This document shows, piece after piece, positions 16,191-24,181 of a stretch of DNA of 52,794 bases. The DNA is from Nitrospira sp. SG-bin2 (GTDB lineage Bacteria > Nitrospirota > Nitrospiria > Nitrospirales > Nitrospiraceae). Position numbers and translations under genes: made by a program. The notes beneath the pieces are model-generated. The model was given only the letters and a program-made list of their open reading frames with translations. It was not told the DNA's origin and did no database searches. The stretch spans positions 1 to 52,794 of the forward strand of contig LVWT01000001.1 in NCBI GenBank assembly GCA_002083405.1. Direction: 5' to 3'. Position 1 is the first letter of the stretch, and each line of letters opens with the position of its first letter.

Positions 16191-16668
16191 ATTCCACCGA
16201 TACGGCGTCTCCCGGCCTGGCCACGCCCTCGCGCAGGACTTTCGCATAGACACGACTCCAACCGGGATTCTTCTTCTGTGAAATCCGGGAAAAGTCTCCC
16301 TCTCGAAACCACGACGCATTCTTGCTGCACGGCGAGGTGTAGCTGGTCACTTCAAGCTGAAGCTCAGGCCCAATGGACAACACGATGCCCGGTTTCACCA
16401 AATCCCACTCCAACCCCGCAATCGTCAGATTCTCGCCGGACAACCCCGCGTCGATTGAATGTCCTTCGTCCTGCAGTCGTTCGATCAATTCGAGCGAATA
16501 GAGACAGACCGCGCGGTCAGGTCCGCCATGAAACTTCAAATTCTCCTGCCGATCCCCCTCCACACCGTCCTTGCCGACTTTCACCTCGAACACAGGGCGT
16601 TTCGGCACGCCTCCGTCCGAGACGCTGATTTGATGCACATGCGGATACGGAGGCCGTCCGGCATTCAT
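16186..16668 (-). CDS. MOSC domain protein
   Basis: The 160-residue protein has the MOSC layout: HVHQISVSDGGVPKRPV, GDRQENLKFHGGPDRAVC, then GLSGENLTIAGL and the cysteine in YTSPCSKNA. MOSC proteins bind molybdenum cofactor sulfur in related enzymes (MoaD-like or YiiM-type reductases). Its start overlaps the prmA stop by 4 bases. Its stop codon TGA is provided by the intergenic repeat. Confidence 0.88.
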   Translation of the reverse strand: MNAGRPPYPHVHQISVSDGGVPKRPVFEVKVGKDGVEGDRQENLKFHGGPDRAVCLYSLELIERLQDEGHSIDAGLSGENLTIAGLEWDLVKPGIVLSIGPELQLEVTSYTSPCSKNASWFREGDFSRISQKKNPGWSRVYAKVLREGVARPGDAVSVES

Positions 16669-17543
16669 CCTTCTACTCCTTCACAAGACTGCGTACGCAG
16701 GAATTCCATTGCGAGCCAGCCATCCTGTTCCCGCTGCCGGCATGGATACAGACCCGCCGCTGCGAATGCGGCCACGATCTCCTCCCGCTGATTGAGTAAC
16801 AGACCGGAGACCAGCAACCTGCTCCTGGTACAGCCTGTCAATCTGTCAGCCACGCTCAGCAGGGTTTGCCGATCCAAATTCGCGAGGACCAGGTCGAATG
16901 ACGTCTCTCCCTGAAGTTCTTCCAGACGGCCACAGTGCAACGACAGCTCTGAACCGAATCGATTGAGTCGGGCATACTCCTGTGCGCATTCAATAGCAAC
17001 CGGATCGTAATCGATACCGACCGCCCGACCGGCACCCAATCGAAGCGCGGCCATTGCCAAAATCCCGCTGCCGGTCCCGATATCCAGTACTGACTCGCCC
17101 CCTTGGACAATCTCCTCCAGCCATTCGAGCAACATCCGGGTCGTCGCATGGTGGCCGGTGCCGAAGGCTTGCTTGGGATCGAGGATGATCTCGAATTGCC
17201 CGGACCCCAAGATCACCCCCTCCCAACTGGGACGGATCACCATCCGTTTGCCGATCCACAAGGGTTTCACCGACTGCGCCCACAGCTGATTCCAGTCCTG
17301 ATGAGGCAGTGCATGGACCTGAATCTCCGGTTCGTTGGCTCCGTCGAGTTGCCGGAGAATCTGTCTTAGTTTCACCAGATGATCGGGCGACCAGATCTCA
17401 CTGGGCCAATAGAGATGCACGATCTCGCCTTCTTGCCAGCCCCCCTGTGCCGTTGGATCGTCAAGTAATCCCAGCACCTCCCCGGCATCAAGGCGCGACA
17501 CAATCCGCACGTCGACCCAGTCGGAAATCGTTGACGGCATCAC
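16665..17543 (-). CDS. prmA: ribosomal protein L11 methyltransferase
   Basis: PrmA trimethylates ribosomal protein L11. The 292-residue protein has the N-terminal L11-recognition part. The AdoMet core follows: DPKQAFGTGHHATTRMLLEW, SVLDIGTGSGILAMAALRLG, VGIDYDPVAIECA and DLVLANL. This matches the family, including FGTGHH. It starts 27 bases from the divergent MutS-like gene and is followed by the overlapping MOSC gene. Confidence 0.93.
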   Translation of the reverse strand: MMPSTISDWVDVRIVSRLDAGEVLGLLDDPTAQGGWQEGEIVHLYWPSEIWSPDHLVKLRQILRQLDGANEPEIQVHALPHQDWNQLWAQSVKPLWIGKRMVIRPSWEGVILGSGQFEIILDPKQAFGTGHHATTRMLLEWLEEIVQGGESVLDIGTGSGILAMAALRLGAGRAVGIDYDPVAIECAQEYARLNRFGSELSLHCGRLEELQGETSFDLVLANLDRQTLLSVADRLTGCTRSRLLVSGLLLNQREEIVAAFAAAGLYPCRQREQDGWLAMEFLRTQSCEGVEG

Positions 17544-17570
17544 GCGGTTCCCAGTAAGGTCGATGACATC

Positions 17571-19433
17571 ATGGCCAATCTATTACCTGCCGCGCGCGCG
17601 GCACAACTACAGCGGATGCTCATCCGAATCGACCGCCTCATCCAGCGGGGGACGAACACCAGCTCTCGTTTCACACTGTGTCGCCTGGCCATTTTCCTCG
17701 CCGGCCTCGGCTGCTCCATCGCACTCTATAAATCCGGCTGGTACATCACGGGCAACTCAGCGCTGGCCGGCTTTGCGGGCTTGTTCCTCGCCGTGGCCGC
17801 GTATCATAACAGGCTTGAGCACCGGATTCACCGGCTCCGCTTATGGAAGGGCATCAAAGCCGCGCACATTGCCAGGATCACATTGAACTGGCCCGATATT
17901 CCTCCGCGGCCATCCGAGGCGCCCGCAGCGCATGTCTATGCCAAAGATCTTGATCTGGCCGGGCCCCACTCCCTGCTCCATCTCCTCGACACAACCGTCT
18001 CCGACCATGGCCGCGCGCGACTGGCTGCATGGCTGCTCGATCAGCCGCCGGCTCATGAGGTCTGGTCCCGCCGGCGACGACTGGTGCAAGAATTGGCGAC
18101 CCGCCCGCTCTTTCGCGACCGCCTCACCCTCCACGCACGACTGGCCGGCGAGGAAGAGATTAACGGCCGCCGCTTGGCCGCGGTTGTCCAACATCCGGTC
18201 GGATTCCCCCGGCTGAACGTGACCCTCATCGTCCAAATCATCCTGGCGCTGTCCACGGCGTTGCTGGGCTTCGGCGCGCTGCTCGGAGCGCTCCCCGGTT
18301 ATTGGATGTTCTCGTTCGGCGCGTACGCGGTAATCTATTTCATGACCGACCAGGGCGAACACCTGCTCGAACATGCGGTGGGACTCCATCATGAAATGGA
18401 ACGGCTGGGAACCGTCTTGCGCCATCTGGAACAGCATGCCAATAAGACCGCGCCCGCCTTGGCCGACACCTGTGCGCCGCTGATACGCAGCACCGCCCGG
18501 CCATCGCTTCACCTGGCGCAAGCGGCAAGAACTCTGCACGCCATCAGCGTGAAGGCCAATCCCCTGCTGCATCTGGGCCTCAATGCGCTCGGCCCCTGGG
18601 ATCTGTGGTTCACCCGGCGGCTGATTCACGTGCAGCAATCCATCAAAGACCATCTGCCGCTATGGCTCGACTGTTTGGCGGACATCGAAGCGGCGTCGGC
18701 CTTGGCGAACTTTGCCTATCTCCATCCCCGCTATGCCTGGCCCGAACCGCTCGAACTGTCCCCCCGACACAACGGGGCGAACATAGCCATCCGTGCCAAC
18801 CGGCTTGGGCATCCGCTGCTGCCTGCCAACGCTCGCGTGGCCAACGATGTCCGTTTGGACAAGCTCGGCTCGATCCATCTCATCACCGGCTCAAACATGT
18901 CCGGCAAGAGCACGTTCCTGCGTACGATCGGCATCAATCTTTGCCTCGCGCAAGCCGGCGGCCCGGTGTGCGCCACATCGTTCACATGGAGTTGGAGCCG
19001 CCTGGCCTGTTGCATCCGCGTCGACGACTCGCTGGATGCGGGACTGTCGTTTTTCTACGCCGAAGTCAAACGGCTCAAGACGATCCTCGACGCGACCCAA
19101 GACCGGACCGCGCCCCCTGTGCTGTTCCTGATCGACGAGATTTTCAAGGGAACGAACAATCGCGAGCGCCTGATCGGCAGCCGTACGTTTATCATGGAAC
19201 TGGCCAGAGGCAACGGACTGGGCCTCGTCACGACCCATGACCTCGAACTCACGGACCTCGACAAGACGGTTCCACAGCTCACCAACGCGCACTTTCAGGA
19301 AACCGTCGCCGCCGGCGCGCTACAATTCGACTACACGCTCCGCCCCGGTCCCTGCCCGACGACCAACGCATTGCGGATTATGGAGTTGGAAGGACTGCCG
19401 GTGCCGAGGCCGGATGACAACAGGCCATCGTAG
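17571..19433 (+). CDS. membrane-anchored MutS-family ATPase
   Basis: The 620 residues end in a MutS C-terminal ATPase: Walker A GSNMSGKST (440-448), Walker B LFLIDEIFKGTN (about 520) and VTTHDLEL. The helical core domain precedes it. Unlike mismatch-repair MutS there is no DNA-reading domain I. Hydrophobic segments lie at about 38-57, 62-80 and 213-250, so it is predicted to sit in the membrane. It is a MutS homologue of unknown function. The last 53 bases are repeated at 20211-20263, beyond the vapBC pair. Confidence 0.88.
   Translation: MANLLPAARAAQLQRMLIRIDRLIQRGTNTSSRFTLCRLAIFLAGLGCSIALYKSGWYITGNSALAGFAGLFLAVAAYHNRLEHRIHRLRLWKGIKAAHIARITLNWPDIPPRPSEAPAAHVYAKDLDLAGPHSLLHLLDTTVSDHGRARLAAWLLDQPPAHEVWSRRRRLVQELATRPLFRDRLTLHARLAGEEEINGRRLAAVVQHPVGFPRLNVTLIVQIILALSTALLGFGALLGALPGYWMFSFGAYAVIYFMTDQGEHLLEHAVGLHHEMERLGTVLRHLEQHANKTAPALADTCAPLIRSTARPSLHLAQAARTLHAISVKANPLLHLGLNALGPWDLWFTRRLIHVQQSIKDHLPLWLDCLADIEAASALANFAYLHPRYAWPEPLELSPRHNGANIAIRANRLGHPLLPANARVANDVRLDKLGSIHLITGSNMSGKSTFLRTIGINLCLAQAGGPVCATSFTWSWSRLACCIRVDDSLDAGLSFFYAEVKRLKTILDATQDRTAPPVLFLIDEIFKGTNNRERLIGSRTFIMELARGNGLGLVTTHDLELTDLDKTVPQLTNAHFQETVAAGALQFDYTLRPGPCPTTNALRIMELEGLPVPRPDDNRPS
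19351..19403. repeat. direct repeat copy 1, in the MutS-like gene
   Basis: This 53-base stretch in the 3' end of the MutS-like gene recurs at 20211-20263 with 3 mismatches. The two copies bracket vapBC. Confidence 0.9.
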
Positions 19434-19487
19434 GACGATCTGAGTTGGTGGCGTGGCGTACCAAGGAACGCACGTGAGGGAAAGACG

Positions 19488-19865
19488 TTATCGCGCCTTT
19501 ACTACCGTGATGTCGTGCATGGGATAATCTTTCACATTGCCGGTCGCCAAGGTCGCGCCTTCGACAAAGGCCGTCGCGGCGATCAAGCAATCCGCTAACT
19601 CGAGGCGCCGGGTTTTCGTTCTGCGTTTGAAACGCCCCGCGACCTCGGCCATGTCTTGCGTCACGGGAAGTATCACCAACCCGTCCAGCAGCGCACGCGT
19701 TGCCCGCTCCTCCTCCGGATACATCCCCACGAAAAGTTCCGCCACCGAAATGACGGAACAGCAGGGAACAAATCGATCAGCCGCATCTTCAAGAAAGGCT
19801 CTGACAACTTCCCGCCCTCTGAGCACGTCTATGAGGGCATCCGTATCCAACACCATCTTTGTCAC
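19488..19865 (-). CDS. vapC: VapC-type PIN-domain toxin
   Basis: This PIN-domain ribonuclease has about 125 residues. Conserved acids are in MVLDTDALIDVLRG, SVISVAELFVGM, LELADCLIAATA and ATGNVKDY. VapC toxins cut tRNA or rRNA. A GTG at 19865 overlaps the vapB stop (GTGA, 4 bases) and is the likely coupled start; an ATG three codons later at 19856 is the alternative. A frame extending further upstream only mirrors vapB. Confidence 0.88.
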   Translation of the reverse strand: MTKMVLDTDALIDVLRGREVVRAFLEDAADRFVPCCSVISVAELFVGMYPEEERATRALLDGLVILPVTQDMAEVAGRFKRRTKTRRLELADCLIAATAFVEGATLATGNVKDYPMHDITVVKAR

Positions 19866-20128
19866 TGCACACCCACACGCCTCAGGCGGGACGATTTCCG
19901 AAGTGAGCGAACAAACCTGCGGGCACCTTTCGCAAGATCCGCATGCTCGGCCTTTATCCACGCCCCAAAGCTGAGTTGCAAGGATTTCTTGAACTTGATC
20001 CGTTTCAACTCATGACGCAACGCGTCACCCACGACCTTGCTTTGTTCCCCTTTCGGAACCGCCCGTTTCAATTCATCAAGCAGATCCTCGGGTAGCGTAA
20101 AATTCGCCTGTCTGGTTGTGCTTGCCAT
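19862..20128 (-). CDS. vapB: VapB-type ribbon-helix-helix antitoxin
   Basis: The 88-residue protein has an N-terminal ribbon-helix-helix: TTRQANFTLPEDLLDELKRA, then GEQSKVVGDALRHEL. The basic C-terminal region should bind VapC. GGGGG lies before the ATG, so unlike the other TA operons here this one has a normal ribosome binding site. The antitoxin is encoded first. It likely represses at the tandem repeats upstream. Confidence 0.85.
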   Translation of the reverse strand: MASTTRQANFTLPEDLLDELKRAVPKGEQSKVVGDALRHELKRIKFKKSLQLSFGAWIKAEHADLAKGARRFVRSLRKSSRLRRVGVQ

Positions 20129-20155
20129 GCATTACCCCCGTCAACATAGAGAATG

Positions 20156-20179
20156 GCCTATATAATAGCCTATATGATG
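20156..20179 (-). promoter_or_regulatory. vapBC operator: tandem 12-base repeats at the promoter
   Basis: GCCTATATAATA and GCCTATATGATG are adjacent direct repeats. On the minus strand they overlap a -10-like TATTAT, with TTGGAC about 18 bases upstream. Ribbon-helix-helix antitoxins commonly bind such short tandem repeats. Confidence 0.55.
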
Positions 20180-20210
20180 TCCTAGGTCCAAGAAGCTGTC
20201 GAAATAAGTT

Positions 20211-20263
20211 CCTGCCCGACGACCAACGCATGGCGGATGATGGAATTGGAAGGACTGCCGGTG
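20211..20263. repeat. direct repeat copy 2, orphan tail of the MutS-like gene
   Basis: This copy matches 19351-19403 at 50 of 53 positions but is not attached to any gene. It marks the far side of the vapBC insert. Confidence 0.9.
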
Positions 20264-20777
20264 AAAGGGTTCTACCTTGCAGATCAGGGACCTGACAATG
20301 GGCCGGATGGCGTACAGTGTTTCCCCTAAGTTGAGAAGCTTTTGCAGGTCAATCTCCGCCTCTCCGCCTCACTCACTTGCCGACATTTTCACACAATCTC
20401 TTCAGTCCCTGCTGGCCCCCTGATGTCGATTGATACAGCATATCCGTTCTGCACAGCACGCCTGTTGATGCCGAACACCAACCCGACCCCTCCTTACGCT
20501 ACAGATCGTGCCCTAACACCAAAAACACCCCAACCTTGAATTGCACAGGGTACGCGGCTATTTCTCATTCCAGTAGCAACACTCATATATTTAGTTTGCA
20601 ATGCTTCCTGAATGAGGTGTATCGTTTTGTCCGCAATCTGTATCTTTTTTGAATTGGTCGGGCGCGCGATATAGCGGCACGACGTACCTTTTCTCACGCA
20701 CATCTCTTGCAGAAGGTTCGCTGCGGAAGGCTGTCAGGTCACCGACCCGCAGCTCATGCCAATCTCAAGGCAGAGTG
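20264..20777. other. non-coding stretch upstream of the sensory operon
   Basis: About 510 bases hold no gene I can support. The frame that leads into the response regulator from 20649 lacks a ribosome binding site. The region is patchy in composition, with AT-rich stretches near 20580-20660. It probably contains the promoter of the 20778-25824 operon. Confidence 0.5.
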
Positions 20778-21143
20778 ATGCCGAAACACATTCTCGTGGT
20801 GGACGACGACCCGGATATCAGGCAGGTCCTTCAAGACCGCCTTCAATCCTATGGCTATGAGGTAGATACGGCAGCAGATGGGTGGGCTGCTATCCGGGCG
20901 TTGGAGCGCACCACCCCCAGCGGCATCTTCCTGGACCTTCGCATGCCGGGAATGGATGGCTTGGAGGTGTTGGGGCACATTCGGGATTTTCTCCCGTCTA
21001 TTCCAGTTGTCATCATCACGGCAGCCAGCGCCCCGGAACAAGTCCTTCGCGCCATCAGTGCCGGGGCGCAGACATGCATCCTGAAACCGTTTGATACATC
21101 CCAGATCAAACAGATTGCGGAACGCTGGTTCGCAACGCCTTGA
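20778..21143 (+). CDS. single-domain response regulator (CheY-like)
   Basis: The 121 residues are one receiver domain: acidic pocket VVDDDPD, phospho-acceptor D53 in FLDLRMPGMDG, threonine in IITAAS and lysine in ILKPF. It has no output domain. It opens an operon-like run with a TonB receptor, a binding protein and a histidine kinase, so it probably receives phosphate from that kinase. The upstream part of the longer frame (from 20649) is not conserved-looking. Confidence 0.9.
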   Translation: MPKHILVVDDDPDIRQVLQDRLQSYGYEVDTAADGWAAIRALERTTPSGIFLDLRMPGMDGLEVLGHIRDFLPSIPVVIITAASAPEQVLRAISAGAQTCILKPFDTSQIKQIAERWFATP

Positions 21144-21156
21144 GCATCGCGCCATC

Positions 21157-23199
21157 ATGGACACCGGCCGCTCTTCCTGTCATCCCACTGTCGATACCCA
21201 GCCAGGCGGCCCCATCGCACCCGGCATACTCGGCTTGCTGCTGGTGTTCTTTTCAATGCCTGCCGCTGCCGCTCCGGAACCGGCCCGGGAGTCGAAGGAT
21301 GCACCCCATGTGTTTTCATTGATCGAGGAAGAAACCGTCAGCACGGCAATCCGCCGGGAACAACCCATTTCCCAAGCGCCTTCCAATGTCTATGTCATTA
21401 CCGCCGAGGATATCCGTCAATCGGGCGCCCCCGATGTCCCGACCATCTTGCGCCGCATCCCCGGCCTTGAAGTCATGCAGGTGACCGGAGCGGACTTCAA
21501 CGTCAGTGTGCGCGGCAACAATCAACTGTTCGCCAACAAGATGCTCGTGTTGGTCGACGGCCGCTCCGTCTATATCGATGTCCAAGGGTTCATCTTCTGG
21601 AAAGGCCTGCCGGTAACCCTGCCTGAGATCAAGCAGATTGAGGTGATCAAGGGGCCTGTGGCTGCGCTGTACGGCTTTAATGCGTTCGATGGGGTCGTGA
21701 ACATCATCACCAAGTCCCCGAAAGAGATGGAAGGGACCACGTTGCAAGTGGGCGGCGGGGAGGTCGGCACCATCTCAACCGCGGCCGTGCATGCCGGGGC
21801 AGAAGGGAATTTCAAATACCGTGTCTCGGGAAGCTATGAACAGAGTCATCAATGGCGAGCGCGCGATGCCGCGGCCTTTCGCTCCTATAAATTCAACAGC
21901 CAAACCGAATATGCGCTATCAGGCCAATCGAAGGCATCTGTTTCAGGCGGTCTGGTCTATATGGATCCCCACGACGGACCGCTGGTTGGCTCCGGCAGTT
22001 CCCTCCTGACCTCCGGTGTCAAACTGCCATACGCAAACCTCTCGTATAAAAACCAAGGGTTCTTCCTCCGCACCTACTGGAACGGATTTTTCGCGGATGT
22101 GGACGCCTCCGCCCATCCTCTCCTGCAACGGTTCGTCACGGTCACGGATCCAGCAGGACGGTCGGATCTGAATTTCTCAGGCAATACCTACAATGTCGAA
22201 GGCCAACACTCCATTAAGGTCGGCGAATCGGGGCAATTGACCTATGGCCTCAACTACCGTCACAACACGTTTTCGTGCAACTGCATTTCCAGCTTTGGAA
22301 AAGAAAACCGGCTGGGCATGTACGTCCAAGGCGAGTGGTCTATTCTTCCTTCGGTCAACGTGATCGGGGGATTGCGATACGATCTTCATACCCAAATCAA
22401 TCCCACCTACAGTCCGCGTCTCGCCGTCCTGTACACCCCGATTCCCGGACACACGCTGCGCGCGCAAGCCTCTGTCGCGTATCGTCCTCCAACCTTGTTT
22501 GAGACATATGAAGATGTCCGTTTGACCCCGACTGTCGCAAATCCGCTCTTTCCCACATCCAATCCAATCACCGGATCACGCAATCTTCATCCCGAGAAAA
22601 TTGTGTCCTACGAACTCGGCTATCAGGGGTGGTTCTATCGTCACCGGATTCGGGTCAGAGCCGACCTCTTTTTTAATCGCATCTCAAACCTGATCAGCCT
22701 TGAGTCGACCAGCATCATGACGACCACTGTGAACAGCGACAAGACGGAAATCTACGGAGGAGAAGCCGGTATCGAGTTTCAAGCCGCCTCCTGGCTGACC
22801 AGTTTTGCCAATTACTCCTTCCAGGAAATCGAGAGAAACATCGCGGGACTCGGTCGGCGCGGCGCACCCCAGTCAAAATTCAACGCCGGATTGCGTGGGG
22901 AATGGGACAACGGCATCAACGGCGAGGTCGTGCTGCATTACGTCGGATCGGCAACCTACCCCCTGGCCCAGTCATTCGATATCTTCGGAGTGTCGCCGGG
23001 AACTCGGGCCAGCGACTACACACTACTCAACTTCCGCGCCGGCTATCGCTTTTGGGAACAAGACACGCCTGACGGCCGCCGACGATCGGCCGAGGCTGCG
23101 GTGTCGGTCTTCAATGCGCTGGACGACGGCCATAAGGAACACCCGCTCGGCGACCTAATGGAACGACGCGTGATGGCCTGGCTGACGCTCAAGTTGTAA
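21157..23199 (+). CDS. TonB-dependent outer-membrane receptor
   Basis: From the ATG at 21157 the protein has 680 residues. A signal peptide-like segment (GILGLLLVFFSMPAAAAP) is followed by a TonB-box-like SLIEEETVST. The plug domain follows (SNVYVITAEDIRQSGAPDVP, ILRRIPGLEVM, KMLVLVDGRSVY, IEVIKGPVAALYG, FDGVVNIITK). A 22-strand-type barrel ends in a C-terminal aromatic-rich strand (VMAWLTLKL). The ligand is unknown. It lies 13 bases after the response regulator and 10 bases before the binding protein. The exact start is uncertain. Confidence 0.9.
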   Translation: MDTGRSSCHPTVDTQPGGPIAPGILGLLLVFFSMPAAAAPEPARESKDAPHVFSLIEEETVSTAIRREQPISQAPSNVYVITAEDIRQSGAPDVPTILRRIPGLEVMQVTGADFNVSVRGNNQLFANKMLVLVDGRSVYIDVQGFIFWKGLPVTLPEIKQIEVIKGPVAALYGFNAFDGVVNIITKSPKEMEGTTLQVGGGEVGTISTAAVHAGAEGNFKYRVSGSYEQSHQWRARDAAAFRSYKFNSQTEYALSGQSKASVSGGLVYMDPHDGPLVGSGSSLLTSGVKLPYANLSYKNQGFFLRTYWNGFFADVDASAHPLLQRFVTVTDPAGRSDLNFSGNTYNVEGQHSIKVGESGQLTYGLNYRHNTFSCNCISSFGKENRLGMYVQGEWSILPSVNVIGGLRYDLHTQINPTYSPRLAVLYTPIPGHTLRAQASVAYRPPTLFETYEDVRLTPTVANPLFPTSNPITGSRNLHPEKIVSYELGYQGWFYRHRIRVRADLFFNRISNLISLESTSIMTTTVNSDKTEIYGGEAGIEFQAASWLTSFANYSFQEIERNIAGLGRRGAPQSKFNAGLRGEWDNGINGEVVLHYVGSATYPLAQSFDIFGVSPGTRASDYTLLNFRAGYRFWEQDTPDGRRRSAEAAVSVFNALDDGHKEHPLGDLMERRVMAWLTLKL

Positions 23200-23209
23200 G
23201 GGACGTCCC

Positions 23210-24181
23210 ATGCAGGAAATCCCCTCTCCACTCAGCCAACCCCGCGTCCCTGCTCCACTCATTGCACTCTTTCGGTACAGTACCGCGTGCCTGCTTGCCC
23301 TGCTCCATACGGCCTGGTCGCCTCTCCCCGTCCAAGCCCACGAAGTCGTCATTCTCAAATCGGCCAATATCGCCCCCTACAATCAGGCGATCAGCGGCTT
23401 CAAATCTTCCATGCCGCGCGAGACCACCTTCATTGAATACGATCTAAAGGGCGATGCAGAGGCCGGGCGGAAATATGCCGCAAAAATACGCGCGTCCGGC
23501 GCGGATCTCGTGCTTGCGGTGGGATCGAAGGCCGCGATCGCGGCGCGGCTCGAACTGTTCGACATCCCCATCATCCATAGCATGGTCATGCATCCGGCAA
23601 AATATGACCTCAAAGCCCCTAATATCGCTGGGGTGGCCTCCACTCTTCCGATCGGCCAGCAACTCACCCACCTGCGCGCCGTCCTGCCGAATCTCAAACG
23701 GATCGGCTACCTGTACGATCCCGACAAAACTCCTCCGTTCTCCAGCGACGCGGCGAACCAGGCGCGGCAACTCGGGATCACATTTATCGACCGGCAGGTA
23801 AGAACCGAGGAGCAAGTCCCTATGGCCTTGCGGGAACTCCTCTCCGAAGTGGACGCGCTCTGGCTGACCTCAGACAGCACGGTCTTGACCGAAGAGTCCT
23901 TCTCCTTTCTGTTGTCCGCCGCATTTGAACGGCATGTGCCTGTCATCGGGTTCGATCCTGAATTCGTGCGCAGAGGCGCGTTGATGAGTTTCTGGATCGA
24001 TTCAACTGATGTCGGACGAGGGGCGGCCCATCTGGCGCAGTCGATCCTCGCCGGCACATCAGGCCCCTCCTCCAAAATGTTTCTGCCAAAGCACCGGATG
24101 GCGCTGAATCAGGGAACCGCCGACTATCTTGGGATCACGATCCCACCGAGTGTCCTGAGCCTGGCGGATGAAGTGCGATGA
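23210..24181 (+). CDS. ABC-type substrate-binding protein (PF04392 family)
   Basis: The 323-residue protein has a signal-like N-terminus (LLALLHTAWSPLPVQAHE). It then has the two-lobed fold of the ABC_sub_bind family: VVILKSANIAPYNQAISGF, ADLVLAVGSKAA, KRIGYLYDP, WLTSDSTV and VPVIGFDPEFVRRGAL. No ABC permease or ATPase gene is adjacent. It may present a ligand to the kinase encoded next, whose start overlaps this stop (ATGA). AAGGGA precedes the ATG. Confidence 0.87.
   Translation: MQEIPSPLSQPRVPAPLIALFRYSTACLLALLHTAWSPLPVQAHEVVILKSANIAPYNQAISGFKSSMPRETTFIEYDLKGDAEAGRKYAAKIRASGADLVLAVGSKAAIAARLELFDIPIIHSMVMHPAKYDLKAPNIAGVASTLPIGQQLTHLRAVLPNLKRIGYLYDPDKTPPFSSDAANQARQLGITFIDRQVRTEEQVPMALRELLSEVDALWLTSDSTVLTEESFSFLLSAAFERHVPVIGFDPEFVRRGALMSFWIDSTDVGRGAAHLAQSILAGTSGPSSKMFLPKHRMALNQGTADYLGITIPPSVLSLADEVR

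Noticed and set aside
20342..20539. 65-residue plus-strand open frame
   Set aside because: No ribosome binding site, no recognisable motifs, low-complexity Pro/Thr tail.
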